A DNA stretch of 21,969 nucleotides, taken from the NCBI GenBank assembly GCA_910587495.1, contig CAJUMT010000027.1:1-21969 (forward strand). The letters run 5' to 3'. Shown in pieces: positions 8,387 to 16,307 of this stretch; position 1 is the stretch's first letter; each line of letters opens with the position of its first letter. Origin of the DNA: an uncultured Lachnospiraceae bacterium (GTDB lineage: Bacteria > Bacillota_A > Clostridia > Lachnospirales > Lachnospiraceae). Position numbers and translations under genes: made by a program. A model generated the notes under the pieces. That model saw only the letters and a program-made list of their open reading frames with translations, ran no database searches and was not told the DNA's origin.

Positions 8387-8809
8387 TTTCATGTTCTCGT
8401 ATATCCTTTGGAGCAGATTGTGAAACGTGGTCTGTTCTTCTTCAGATAGTCCGTGAAACATGGTTTGTTCCACTTTTCTGCTATTCTGTATAGCGTCCTG
8501 GCAGCATTTTTCACCTGCCGGGGTAATTCGGACAAGTTTCATTCGCTTGTCGTTTGGGTCGGTAAAACAGTCAACCAGTTTCTTTAATGCAAGCCTGTTT
8601 ACGATTCCGGCGCAAGTGGATTGTGCTACCCCTAAAATGCGTTCCAGTTCTTTGAAAGAATAGGTCTTTTCGTCTTTTTCGTTCAGTGACAGCAGCACCC
8701 ATACTTGAACCATAGTCAAGTCGTTCTGACGCAAGGAATTATTTGCCTGTCTTTCGATTGCGTCATGTAACTGTTTTATGAGTTGCCCGCTGGTAAGGTT
8801 ATCGTTCAA
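8384..8809 (-). CDS. MarR-family transcriptional regulator
   Basis: This 141-residue winged-helix protein starts at a TTG (8807-8809) set 7 bases after AAAGGGGG; the frame remains open to another TTG at 8833, which lacks a ribosome site. Features are an N-terminal dimerisation helix, the recognition region YSFKELERILGVAQSTCAGIVNRL (about residues 53-76), and the wing DPNDKRMKLVRITPAGEK (about 87-104), typical of MarR. The family represses efflux genes and is released by small aromatic ligands or oxidation. It sits 175 bp before the MATE transporter gene. A 14-bp-arm perfect palindrome covering its own promoter indicates autoregulation. The ligand is unknown. Confidence 0.93.
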   Translation of the reverse strand: MNDNLTSGQLIKQLHDAIERQANNSLRQNDLTMVQVWVLLSLNEKDEKTYSFKELERILGVAQSTCAGIVNRLALKKLVDCFTDPNDKRMKLVRITPAGEKCCQDAIQNSRKVEQTMFHGLSEEEQTTFHNLLQRIYENMK

Positions 8810-8838
8810 TTCAGCACCCCCTTTCCCTTTCAAGAGGT

Positions 8839-8867
8839 ATCATAACACATCAAAAGCAAGATGTCAA
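8839..8867 (-). promoter_or_regulatory. marR promoter
   Basis: A perfect TTGACA (8862-8867) is followed after 17 bp by TATGAT (8839-8844), about 30 bp before the TTG start of marR. The -35 lies in the centre of the operator palindrome. Confidence 0.8.
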
Positions 8868-8882
8868 TATCTTGCTTTTGAT
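8849..8882. promoter_or_regulatory. MarR operator palindrome
   Basis: Perfect 14-bp arms (8849-8862, ATCAAAAGCAAGAT, and 8869-8882) flank a 6-bp centre. The site spans the -35 of the marR promoter, the expected place for an autoregulating MarR repressor. The arm core AAAGCAAG recurs at 8236-8243 and 8331-8338 in front of the MATE gene. Confidence 0.85.
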
Positions 8883-8967
8883 TTTGTTTTATGAGAGAAA
8901 GATAGGGGTGTACCGTACATGAGCATTGTTGCAAGGAATGCCTCTCCCCATTTTTGCAAATGAAACA

Positions 8968-8994
8968 GCGGCATTAGTTGTCCTCCAATGCCGC
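8968..8994 (-). terminator. stem-loop downstream of the PTS gene, probable terminator
   Basis: The 8-bp perfect arms GCGGCATT (8968-8975) and AATGCCGC (8987-8994) enclose an 11-base loop, about 80 bp past the PTS stop. On the minus strand the stem is followed by TGTTTCATTT, a modest T-rich tail. The rest of the 8883-9073 gap shows no convincing gene. Confidence 0.5.
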
Positions 8995-9073
8995 CAATTT
9001 CTTAAACTAAATTTTGTGTCTACGGAACGTCCGTGTTTGTATACTGATTGCAGTAATAAACGGAAAAGCAATC

Positions 9074-10981
9074 TTATGCTTGCAGGCGCATGATCTGGTC
9101 ACCAGGCATAAGCTTGCCCGAGGCTGCTGCCTCAACCGACGACAGGTCGTCAGAATTTGTAACGATTACCATGATGGTTGCAGGGTGGCCGGCTGCCTTG
9201 ATTTTATCCAGGTCCATCGTCAGCAGGAGGTCGCCTTTTTTCACTGCCTGCCCTTCTTTAATATGGCTCTTAAAGCCGTCGCCCTTCATTGCTACAGTAT
9301 CTATACCTACATGAATGAGCAGATCCACGCCGCCTGCCTCGATACCTATCGCATGCAATGTATCAGCAAGCTGGCTGACCGTTCCGTCCATAGGCGCATA
9401 TACTTTGCCGGTTTCCGGTTCGATGCCGCAGCACACACCCAGAATACCTTGGGAAAATGTAGGATCAGGAATTTCTTCCATAGGAACGAAAGTTCCCTGG
9501 GCCGCAGAACCCAGAACATCCGGAAAGGGTGCCGGAGCGGGTTTTGGAGCCTCTTTTTTAACTGTAGTACCAGTTTCCATGACTTCCGGAGGCACTGCGA
9601 AGAACCAGCACAGGCAGAAGGCAGTGGCAAAAACACAGATAGCAAGTATCATATACATAACTAACTGGGAAGGGCTATATATGTACAACAGTATACCCGG
9701 AATCGTGGTGATACCATTGCCGGTGCCTTTCATTCCAAGCAGCATGGCAATCATGCCGGCGATACCGTTGATGGAACAGCTGAGCAGAAACGGCTTCATG
9801 CCATAACGCAGGATAACACCGAATAATGCAGGTTCGCCGATACCTAAGAGAGCCGATACAGTAGCACTGGGGCCAATGGCGCGGATTTCTTTTTTTCTGG
9901 CCTTTAAGGAGATGGCAAGACATACGCCCGCTGAGGAAAAGCCGCACATACACAAAATCGCATTAAAGGGGTTGAAACCGGTACTGGCTAACAGGCTGAT
10001 CTCCAGCATATTGAATATATGATGGACGCCTGTAAGGGTAATGATGGACCAGAAAAAGCCGACAATCAGTCCGCCGATACCAAAAGGAAGTTCCAATGCA
10101 TATTCCACGATGACTAACAAGACATTTTCCAATGCATGAAGAAGCGGCCCAATCACCAACAGGGAGAGAATCAGCATAATAAACAGTACCAGAAAGGGTG
10201 TAACCATAAAGTCGAAAACCGGGGGAACCGTTTTTCTCAGTTTCTTTTCTAGTTTACTGCCTATTACACCAGCCACAAAGGCCGGCAGAATACTGCCTTG
10301 ATACCCTACGATCGGAATGACCCCAAAAAGCATAAGGGGCGTTACGCCGCTGGAAGGGTCTGCCACAGAGTAGGCATTGGGCAGGGAGCCGTTCACCAGC
10401 ATCAGTCCCAAAATCAGGCCAAGCACCGGGGAACCGCCAAATACACGGAACGTGGACCAGCATACAATAGCAGGTAAAAATGCAAAAGTAGTACCGGAAA
10501 GCACATCCACCAGGACTTGAAAGGTTTGCGGAATATCGGCGTTGGTCATGCCAAATAAAGCCAAAAAGTTGTTGTTAAGCAGAGCACCTTTTAAACCAAG
10601 GAACAGACCGGTGGCTACCAGGGCAGGTATAACAGGTACAAAAACATCTCCAAAGGTACGAATAGCTTTTTGCAGTTGATTTTTACCGTCCATTTTGGCT
10701 TCTTTCGCTTCGCTGGCAGTAGTCTCCGCAATACCAAGCTGTGTGATCTGTTCATAGACACGGTTAACGTGGCCGGTGCCAAAGATGATCTGGTACTGTC
10801 CGGCTGTGAAAAAGGTTCCTTTCACGGCATCAATTTCGCCGACTTTTTCATCGTCTGCCAGAGAACGGTCTGCGACAATGAGACGCAGACGGGTGGCACA
10901 ATGGGCAGCGGATTTGATATTTTCCGCTCCGCCGACGGCCTGAATGACTTCTTTTGCGATTTTCGCATAATCGTAATTCAT
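9074..10981 (-). CDS. PTS permease EIIBCA, sucrose/beta-glucoside (Glc) family
   Basis: This 635-residue membrane permease imports and phosphorylates a sugar using phosphate from HPr. The start is the ATG at 10979-10981 with AAGGAGG. Domain order is EIIB (about 1-90, phospho-cysteine C28 in AAHCATRLRL), EIIC (about 105-460, with VFVPVIPALVATGLFLG, VFGGSPVLGLILGLMLVNG and GIGEPALFGVILR), a proline-rich linker (KKEAPKPAPAPFPD), then EIIA (about 500-635, with TLHAIGI carrying H543 and LLIHVGIDTV carrying the phosphorylated H557). All phosphotransfer residues are present, so the protein looks functional. The EIIC stretches resemble sucrose permeases more than beta-glucoside ones, but specificity is inference. 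It is transcribed divergently from the phosphatase/glycosidase operon, with LacI-type operators in between. Confidence 0.93.
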   Translation of the reverse strand: MNYDYAKIAKEVIQAVGGAENIKSAAHCATRLRLIVADRSLADDEKVGEIDAVKGTFFTAGQYQIIFGTGHVNRVYEQITQLGIAETTASEAKEAKMDGKNQLQKAIRTFGDVFVPVIPALVATGLFLGLKGALLNNNFLALFGMTNADIPQTFQVLVDVLSGTTFAFLPAIVCWSTFRVFGGSPVLGLILGLMLVNGSLPNAYSVADPSSGVTPLMLFGVIPIVGYQGSILPAFVAGVIGSKLEKKLRKTVPPVFDFMVTPFLVLFIMLILSLLVIGPLLHALENVLLVIVEYALELPFGIGGLIVGFFWSIITLTGVHHIFNMLEISLLASTGFNPFNAILCMCGFSSAGVCLAISLKARKKEIRAIGPSATVSALLGIGEPALFGVILRYGMKPFLLSCSINGIAGMIAMLLGMKGTGNGITTIPGILLYIYSPSQLVMYMILAICVFATAFCLCWFFAVPPEVMETGTTVKKEAPKPAPAPFPDVLGSAAQGTFVPMEEIPDPTFSQGILGVCCGIEPETGKVYAPMDGTVSQLADTLHAIGIEAGGVDLLIHVGIDTVAMKGDGFKSHIKEGQAVKKGDLLLTMDLDKIKAAGHPATIMVIVTNSDDLSSVEAAASGKLMPGDQIMRLQA

Positions 10982-11025
10982 AGTTTCCTCCTTAAATAAT
11001 TATTTCGATACATCACAAACAACAT

Positions 11026-11047
11026 ATGATGTACGCGTGTTCATCAT
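11026..11047. promoter_or_regulatory. LacI-type operator O1 at the PTS start site
   Basis: This is a 22-bp palindrome with a central CpG at 11036-11037. The outer arms are ATGATG / CATCAT and 9 of 11 positions pair. It begins about 6 bp downstream of the PTS -10 box, over the likely transcription start. Its right half, 11033-11050, matches O2 at 15 of 18 positions. Confidence 0.7.
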
Positions 11048-11053
11048 AAACGG

Positions 11054-11083
11054 AGAATAACACGCAAGTGAATAGAAAGTCAA
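11054..11083 (-). promoter_or_regulatory. PTS gene promoter
   Basis: On the minus strand TTGACT (11078-11083) is followed after 18 bp by TATTCT (11054-11059). O1 lies just downstream. A perfect 15-bp palindrome at 11077-11091 (AAGTCA-ATA-TGACTT) covers the -35. Confidence 0.6.
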
Positions 11084-11171
11084 TATGACTTATGAAAATA
11101 ATTGAAAAATAGCATTTTATACAAAAAATATTGATGTATTTTGTTGAAAACAGAAAAAGATTGATATTGGA

Positions 11172-11200
11172 TTGACAGACATATTTTTCAAATATATAAT
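11172..11200 (+). promoter_or_regulatory. promoter of the HAD/GH13/GH36 operon
   Basis: A fully consensus TTGACA (11172-11177) and TATAAT (11195-11200) are separated by 17 bp, about 57 bp before the HAD start codon. Such a strong promoter needs tight repression, which O2 just downstream could give. Confidence 0.85.
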
Positions 11201-11207
11201 AATCAAA

Positions 11208-11229
11208 ATGAAAGCGAGTTCATAATAAA
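11208..11229. promoter_or_regulatory. LacI/cre-type operator O2 at the operon start site
   Basis: The palindrome ATGAAAGCGAGTTCAT (11208-11223) is centred on the CpG at 11215-11216 and lies 8 bp after the -10. The stretch 11212-11229 repeats 11033-11050 of O1 at 15 of 18 positions in the same orientation. It also fits the CcpA cre consensus at 12 of 14 positions, so catabolite repression is an alternative reading. Confidence 0.7.
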
Positions 11230-11256
11230 AATCAGAATTTTATAAAGGAGGTTACT

Positions 11257-12087
11257 ATGGATCAGAAATTAATTTTTTTGGATATTGACGGTACGCTGAC
11301 TGAACCAGGCAAAAATGTTCCGCCCCCTTCTGCGGTTGACGCGGTTCGCAGGGCCAGGGAAAAGGGGCATAAAGTAGTATTGTGTTCCGGGCGGAATTAC
11401 GGGATGCTTTATCCTGTGACGCACTATGGGTTCGACGGGTTGGTTGCCAGTGCCGGTGGTTATATTGAGTATAACGGCCAGGTGGTTTATGATTGTCCAA
11501 TGACCTCAGAACAGCAGGCCAGAGTGCTTGATATTTTTAAGGAAAGCGGTATTTACCGCACAATAGGAGGCAGGAGTCACAGCTATACGGACGAGGGGTT
11601 TAAAGAATTTCTGTCAGAAAATATACAGTCTAAAGCCAACAGTGAATTGCTGCGGTGGAGGATTCAAATTGAGAATGAACTGGGCATTCGTCCCATGTCC
11701 GAGTATGATGGTGAGCCTATCTATGGAATGGCGTTCATGAGCCGCGGGGCAGAGCGTCTGAAAAAACCTTTACAGATGTTGCAGGAGGAATTTGACTTCT
11801 GCATACAGGATGAGGATGCCTGCGGTATTGTGAATGGAGAGCTGTCAAGCAAAGAGTTTGATAAAGGAAAGGCAGTGGAAAGACTATGTGGGTTTCTGGG
11901 AATTTCTAAAGAGGATACCATTGCTTTTGGAGACAGCATGAATGATTTAGAGATGCTTCAGGCAGCGGAAATTGGTGTCTGTATGGCAAATGGCAGTCCT
12001 TCGCTTTTGAAAATTGCCAATATGGTATGTCCATCAGTGTTAGAAGACGGCCTTTACAGCGCTTTTGAAAAATTAAAATTACTTTAA
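11257..12087 (+). CDS. Cof-type HAD-IIB family phosphatase
   Basis: This 276-residue hydrolase starts at the ATG at 11257 with AAAGGAGG. Motif I is LDIDGTLT (nucleophile D9, acid/base D11), motif II is VVLCSGRN near residues 40-47, a Lys in motif III is available at DKGKAVERL, and motif IV is FGDSMNDLEM near residues 225-234, typical of the Cof/YbiV subfamily. A type IIB cap occupies roughly residues 85-195. These enzymes dephosphorylate sugar phosphates and related small molecules in the cytoplasm. As the first gene of an operon facing a PTS permease, a role in removing phosphate from the imported sugar before glycosidic cleavage is plausible but unproven. The stop is 17 bp before the next gene. 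Confidence 0.9.
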   Translation: MDQKLIFLDIDGTLTEPGKNVPPPSAVDAVRRAREKGHKVVLCSGRNYGMLYPVTHYGFDGLVASAGGYIEYNGQVVYDCPMTSEQQARVLDIFKESGIYRTIGGRSHSYTDEGFKEFLSENIQSKANSELLRWRIQIENELGIRPMSEYDGEPIYGMAFMSRGAERLKKPLQMLQEEFDFCIQDEDACGIVNGELSSKEFDKGKAVERLCGFLGISKEDTIAFGDSMNDLEMLQAAEIGVCMANGSPSLLKIANMVCPSVLEDGLYSAFEKLKLL

Positions 12088-12104
12088 GAAAGCAGGTGAT
12101 AAGT

Positions 12105-13979
12105 TTGACAAGGGAAGAAGAAACATTGTTCCAAAATCGTATGGCTCGCCATATAGATGAATTGCGGTGGCTGTACATGGAACTTTATAATAATAGTTCT
12201 ATGTTTGCCGAGCTGTGCCAGAAGCTATACGATTTTGCCGCCGAACGGTCTGCAGCTTTGAAAAAACGGGATTTGGAACGAGAAGAAAATCCAGAGTGGT
12301 ATAAATCCAACGCCCTTATAGGGATGATGATGTACATTGATAATTTTGCCGGAAATCTAAATGGCTTGCAGGAAAAGCTGCCTTATATCGAGCAGTCCGG
12401 TGTAAATCTTCTGCATTTAATGCCTTTTTTAGATACCGTGCCCGACCGCAGCGACGGCGGTTATGCCGTGGCGGATTTCCGTACCGTCAGACCTGATTTG
12501 GGAACGATGGAAGATTTGGAAAATTTGGCCGATGTATGCCATAAAAAAGGGATCAATCTGTGTATGGACTTTGTAATGAACCATACCAGCCAGGATCACG
12601 AATGGGCCAGGAGGGCCCGCCAGGGAGACGGGGAATACATGAGTCGGTATTTCTTCTTCTCTGACCCTTCCATACCGGCAGAGTATGAGAAAACTGTACC
12701 GCAAGTGTTTCCAGCTACCGCACCGGGGAATTTTACATGGCTGGATGACTGTAAACATTATGTTATGACTACTTTTTATCCCTATCAGTGGGATTTGAAT
12801 TATCGGAACCCACGGGTGTTCAATGAGATGATGTATAATTATCTGTTCCTGGCAAACAAAGGCATAGATATGATCCGCATTGACGCTGTACCGTACATAT
12901 GGAAAGAGCTGGGGACTGACTGCCGTAACCTCCAGCAAGTCCACACCATTGTCAGGATGATGCGGATGATCGGTGAAATTGTCTGCCCAAGCGTGATACT
13001 GCTGGGAAAGGTGGTCATGGAACCGGTAAAGGTAGTCCCTTACTTCGGAAGTATAGAAAAACCAGAGTGCCATCTGCTGTATAATGTAACCACCATGTGT
13101 ACTACATGGCATACGGTGGCCACCAGGGATACACGTCTGCTTCGGAGGCAGCTGGATGCGGTAAACGCCCTGCCCAAGAAATATGTGTTCCTGAATTATC
13201 TCCGCTGCCATGACGATATTGGCTGGGGACTGGATTATGAGTGGCTCAGCCAAAGCTTTGGTACAGATGAAGTACTGCATAAGCGGTATTTGAACGATTA
13301 CTTCCAGGGGCTTACGGGCAACAGCACCAGCCGGGGCGAATTATATAATGATGACATTGCCAGCGGCGATGCCCGGCTCTGCGGCACAACAGCAAGCCTG
13401 TGCGGCATTGAAAAAGCAGGATTCGAACAGGATCAGATAGCGATGGAGCGGGCGGTACGTTTTGACCTGACGCTCCATGCCATGATGTTCATGCAGACCG
13501 GCATTCCTATGTTATACAGCGGGGACGAGCTGGCACAGGTCAATGACTACAGCTATAAAGACGATCCAAAAAAAGCAGGCGACAGCCGTTATTTGCACCG
13601 GGGCAAAATGAGGTGGGAGCATTCGGCGCACATGCGCGACCTGGAAACCCCTGAAGGGCATGTATTCTGCGGGTTAAATGCACTGATCGCCCTGCGGGGT
13701 ATCTACCCGGCATTCGGGACCGCGGCAGATGTGTGGACGCTGGATACCGGCGACGACGGCCTGCTGGCTGTGGGGCGGTATGCAGACGGGGAGAAGATCA
13801 TCGGCGTATTCAACTTTACTGAACGGGATAAGACGGTTACATTCCCCCACGACCCAGGGAAATTTACGGACATGATGACAGGCGAGAGACGCCTGCTGCA
13901 GGATTTATATGTCCCGGCTTACGGTTTTTACTATCTAGTACAAGAGATGGGAGAAAATGCAGATGGCAATAATAATTGA
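12105..13979 (+). CDS. GH13 subfamily 4 amylosucrase/sucrose hydrolase-like protein, catalytic Glu replaced by Lys
   Basis: This 624-residue protein starts at a TTG (12105), favoured over a GTG at 12096 because AGGTGAT sits 4 bases before it. It resembles amylosucrases along its whole length: GMMMYIDNFAGNLNGL, NLLHLMPFLDTVPDRSDGGYA, FVMNHTSQDHEWA, FYPYQWDLNYRNP, MIRIDAVPYIWKELGTDC, then LRCHDDIGW and DSRYLHRG. The family breaks sucrose to transfer or release glucose. The nucleophile D260 and transition-state pair H369-D370 are present. The acid/base Glu is not: in amylosucrases it lies 42 residues after the nucleophile, and here that position is K302 (AAG at 13008-13010) in LLGKVVMEP. One G-to-A change would explain it. 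The enzyme is predicted inactive or strongly altered. It overlaps the GH36 gene by 23 bp. Confidence 0.88.
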   Translation: MTREEETLFQNRMARHIDELRWLYMELYNNSSMFAELCQKLYDFAAERSAALKKRDLEREENPEWYKSNALIGMMMYIDNFAGNLNGLQEKLPYIEQSGVNLLHLMPFLDTVPDRSDGGYAVADFRTVRPDLGTMEDLENLADVCHKKGINLCMDFVMNHTSQDHEWARRARQGDGEYMSRYFFFSDPSIPAEYEKTVPQVFPATAPGNFTWLDDCKHYVMTTFYPYQWDLNYRNPRVFNEMMYNYLFLANKGIDMIRIDAVPYIWKELGTDCRNLQQVHTIVRMMRMIGEIVCPSVILLGKVVMEPVKVVPYFGSIEKPECHLLYNVTTMCTTWHTVATRDTRLLRRQLDAVNALPKKYVFLNYLRCHDDIGWGLDYEWLSQSFGTDEVLHKRYLNDYFQGLTGNSTSRGELYNDDIASGDARLCGTTASLCGIEKAGFEQDQIAMERAVRFDLTLHAMMFMQTGIPMLYSGDELAQVNDYSYKDDPKKAGDSRYLHRGKMRWEHSAHMRDLETPEGHVFCGLNALIALRGIYPAFGTAADVWTLDTGDDGLLAVGRYADGEKIIGVFNFTERDKTVTFPHDPGKFTDMMTGERRLLQDLYVPAYGFYYLVQEMGENADGNNN

Positions 13980-16218
13980 TGAGCAGCACAGGATTTTTAC
14001 ATTACAGACCCGAAATTCAACCTACCAGATGAAAGCGGATGCACAAAATGTCCTGCTTCATACTTATTATGGGGAAAAAACGGATAACAGCGATAAATCT
14101 CTGTTGCTCTTCCAGTCGGACAGGGGTTTTTCAGGCAACCCATATGAACTGGGAAGGCTTGACAGGACATATTCTATGGACTCCCTCCCGCAGGAATACA
14201 GCTGTTTTGGGACAGGCGATTACAGGATCACTTCTTTACGGGTACAAAATAAAGACGGGAGCCAGGCGGCAGAACTACGTTTCACCGGATTTAACGTACA
14301 GGAAGGGAAATACGCCATTCCCGGCCTTCCGGCGGTGTATGCAGAAAATGAGGAAGCAAGCACCCTTTCCATCCGGCTGGCAGACCCCTATTCCGGATTG
14401 GAAGTTGAGCTTTATTACGGAATATTAGAAGAGATGGATATCATTACCCGGGCTGTAAGAATAACAAACCAGGGAAAGGAAGATGTTACTTTAAAGAAAG
14501 CAGCCAGCATGAATCTTGACTGGGAATACGGTGATTTCCAGTGGATATCTTTTTATGGAAGGCACAGTATGGAGATGAATTTCCAAAGAGAGAATATCCA
14601 TCATGGCATAGAGGCGGTTGGAAGCGTCAGGGGAACAAGCAGTCATCAATATAATCCTTTTGTTATTTTGTGTGAAAAAGGATCAAATGAAACAATGGGC
14701 AGCTGCTACGGCTTTTCGTTCGTCTACAGCGGGGAGTTTTTAATAGAAGCGGAGAAGGATCAAATCGACAGAAACAGGCTGATCTGCGGGATTCATCCTG
14801 ATAATTTTTCTTGGGTCCTCCATAGCGGCGATACGCTTTGGCTGCCGGAAGTAATTATGACGCACAGCGGGAACGGAATAGGAAAGATAAGCAGAAATTT
14901 CCATAAGGTAATCAGAGAACATATTTGCCGGGGAACATGGAAAGATAAGCGCCGCCCAATCTTAATTAATAACTGGGAGGCAACGTATTTCAATTTTACC
15001 GGGGAAAAACTGATAGATATTGCAAAACAGGCAAAAAAACTGGGAATAGAACTGTTTGTAATGGATGACGGCTGGTTTGGAAACAGGGAAGACGACAGTT
15101 CTAGCCTGGGCGACTGGTTCCCGAATGAAAAGAAGCTTGGCTGTACATTAAAAGAACTGGCGGAACATATCACCGCAGAAGGAATGCAGTTTGGCATTTG
15201 GCTGGAGCCGGAAGGGATCTCTGAAGACAGCAACTTATACAGACGCCATCCGGACTGGGTAGTGGGAATTCCCGGAAGGAAGCCCTGCCTGAGCAGATGC
15301 CAGTGGATTCTGGATTTTTCCAGAAAGGATGTACAGGATTATATTATAGAGCGAATTTCAAAACTTTTTGACGGGATACCAGTTTCTTATGTAAAATGGG
15401 ACTGTAATCGGGCAATCTGTGACAAATTCAGCGGAATGCTCAACAGCGGCAGGCAGGGTGAGTTTTCGCACAGATATGTGCTGGGTCTGTACAGGGTATT
15501 GGATGAACTGACAGAAAAATTCCCTGAAATACTGTTTGAGGGCTGCGGGGGCGGCGGCGGTCGATTTGATGCCGGAATGCTCTATTATATGCCGCAATTA
15601 TGGGGCAGCGATACCACTGATGCAATTGAGAGGTTGAGTATCCAATATGGAGCTTCTTTTGGATATCCGGTTTCTGTAATGGGAACCCATGTCTCCACAG
15701 CGGCGAATCATCAGACCGGACGGGTGACGCCGCTTTCTACAAGAGGATGTGTGGCGATGGCGGGTACGTTTGGCTATGAACTGGATATCAGCACACTGAC
15801 GCGTGAAGAAGATGATGAGATTAAAGAGCAAATAAGCACATATAAAAGACATTATGATTTAATACAGTATGGTGATTATTATAGAATATCCAGTCCGCTT
15901 GAAGGCACATGTACAGTATGGGAGATTGCAGACCCTTCCGGTAGAGAAGCTCTGGTCAGTGCAGTTTATCATCATGTGCAGGCCAATCCGGTAGCGGTTA
16001 GAGTTAAAGTACAAGGATTAAAGGAAGAAGCACATTATCATCTGTTTTTGACCGAAGATTTTAAAGAAAAATATCCCGGGAGGCGACTTCCATATGGATT
16101 TGGTTCAGGTGAAGCGATCAGCGGCGCGGCGTTAAAACAGTTCGGATTTGCTGTTCCGGAGGCTGTGAATGGATTTCAGGCATGGCAAATTTATATAAAG
16201 GAATGCCTGGATTCCTAA
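13957..16218 (+). CDS. GH36 alpha-galactosidase
   Basis: This 753-residue cytoplasmic glycosidase removes terminal alpha-galactosyl groups, as from melibiose or raffinose-family sugars. Start ATG 13957 has GGGAG four bases upstream; an ATG at 13963 is an alternative. An N-terminal beta-supersandwich is followed by the catalytic barrel from about residue 340: LINNWEATYFNFTGEKL, LFVMDDGWFG, GIWLEPEGIS, then YVKWDCNR with nucleophile D482. Next come LFEGCGGGGGRFD and LWGSDTTDAIERL with acid/base D552; the 70-residue spacing matches characterised members. Several pocket positions differ from the forms I remember (EPEM to EPEG, WTSD to WGSD, CPNH to AANH), so specificity could be shifted. It overlaps the preceding gene by 23 bp, implying coupled translation, and is followed by a strong terminator. 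Confidence 0.92.
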   Translation: MQMAIIIDEQHRIFTLQTRNSTYQMKADAQNVLLHTYYGEKTDNSDKSLLLFQSDRGFSGNPYELGRLDRTYSMDSLPQEYSCFGTGDYRITSLRVQNKDGSQAAELRFTGFNVQEGKYAIPGLPAVYAENEEASTLSIRLADPYSGLEVELYYGILEEMDIITRAVRITNQGKEDVTLKKAASMNLDWEYGDFQWISFYGRHSMEMNFQRENIHHGIEAVGSVRGTSSHQYNPFVILCEKGSNETMGSCYGFSFVYSGEFLIEAEKDQIDRNRLICGIHPDNFSWVLHSGDTLWLPEVIMTHSGNGIGKISRNFHKVIREHICRGTWKDKRRPILINNWEATYFNFTGEKLIDIAKQAKKLGIELFVMDDGWFGNREDDSSSLGDWFPNEKKLGCTLKELAEHITAEGMQFGIWLEPEGISEDSNLYRRHPDWVVGIPGRKPCLSRCQWILDFSRKDVQDYIIERISKLFDGIPVSYVKWDCNRAICDKFSGMLNSGRQGEFSHRYVLGLYRVLDELTEKFPEILFEGCGGGGGRFDAGMLYYMPQLWGSDTTDAIERLSIQYGASFGYPVSVMGTHVSTAANHQTGRVTPLSTRGCVAMAGTFGYELDISTLTREEDDEIKEQISTYKRHYDLIQYGDYYRISSPLEGTCTVWEIADPSGREALVSAVYHHVQANPVAVRVKVQGLKEEAHYHLFLTEDFKEKYPGRRLPYGFGSGEAISGAALKQFGFAVPEAVNGFQAWQIYIKECLDS

Positions 16219-16252
16219 AAATATAGAAATAGCTGCAGGATGGAAAATGCAG

Positions 16253-16291
16253 CGGGTGCAGAGCTTTGAGAAATGTTCTGCACCCGTTTTT
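16253..16291 (+). terminator. rho-independent terminator of the HAD/GH13/GH36 operon
   Basis: The 10-bp perfect arms CGGGTGCAGA (16253-16262) and TCTGCACCCG (16277-16286) enclose a 14-base loop and are followed by TTTTT. It lies 35 bp after the GH36 stop. On the minus strand it could partly serve the converging GNAT gene. Confidence 0.92.
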
Positions 16292-16307
16292 CAGTATGAC
16301 AGGCCCG

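Noticed and set aside
8889..9071. 60-codon minus-strand open frame in the gap between marR and the PTS gene
   Set aside because: It has no ribosome site, contains the terminator-like stem at 8968-8994, and resembles no protein I recognise.
11009..11033. Inverted repeat TACATCA...TGATGTA in the PTS 5' leader
   Set aside because: A 7-bp stem with an 11-base loop that overlaps O1; no antiterminator-type (RAT) sequence or T run supports a separate RNA switch.
12429..13280. 283-codon antisense open frame under the GH13 gene
   Set aside because: It is a shadow of the clear GH13_4 coding sequence on the plus strand.
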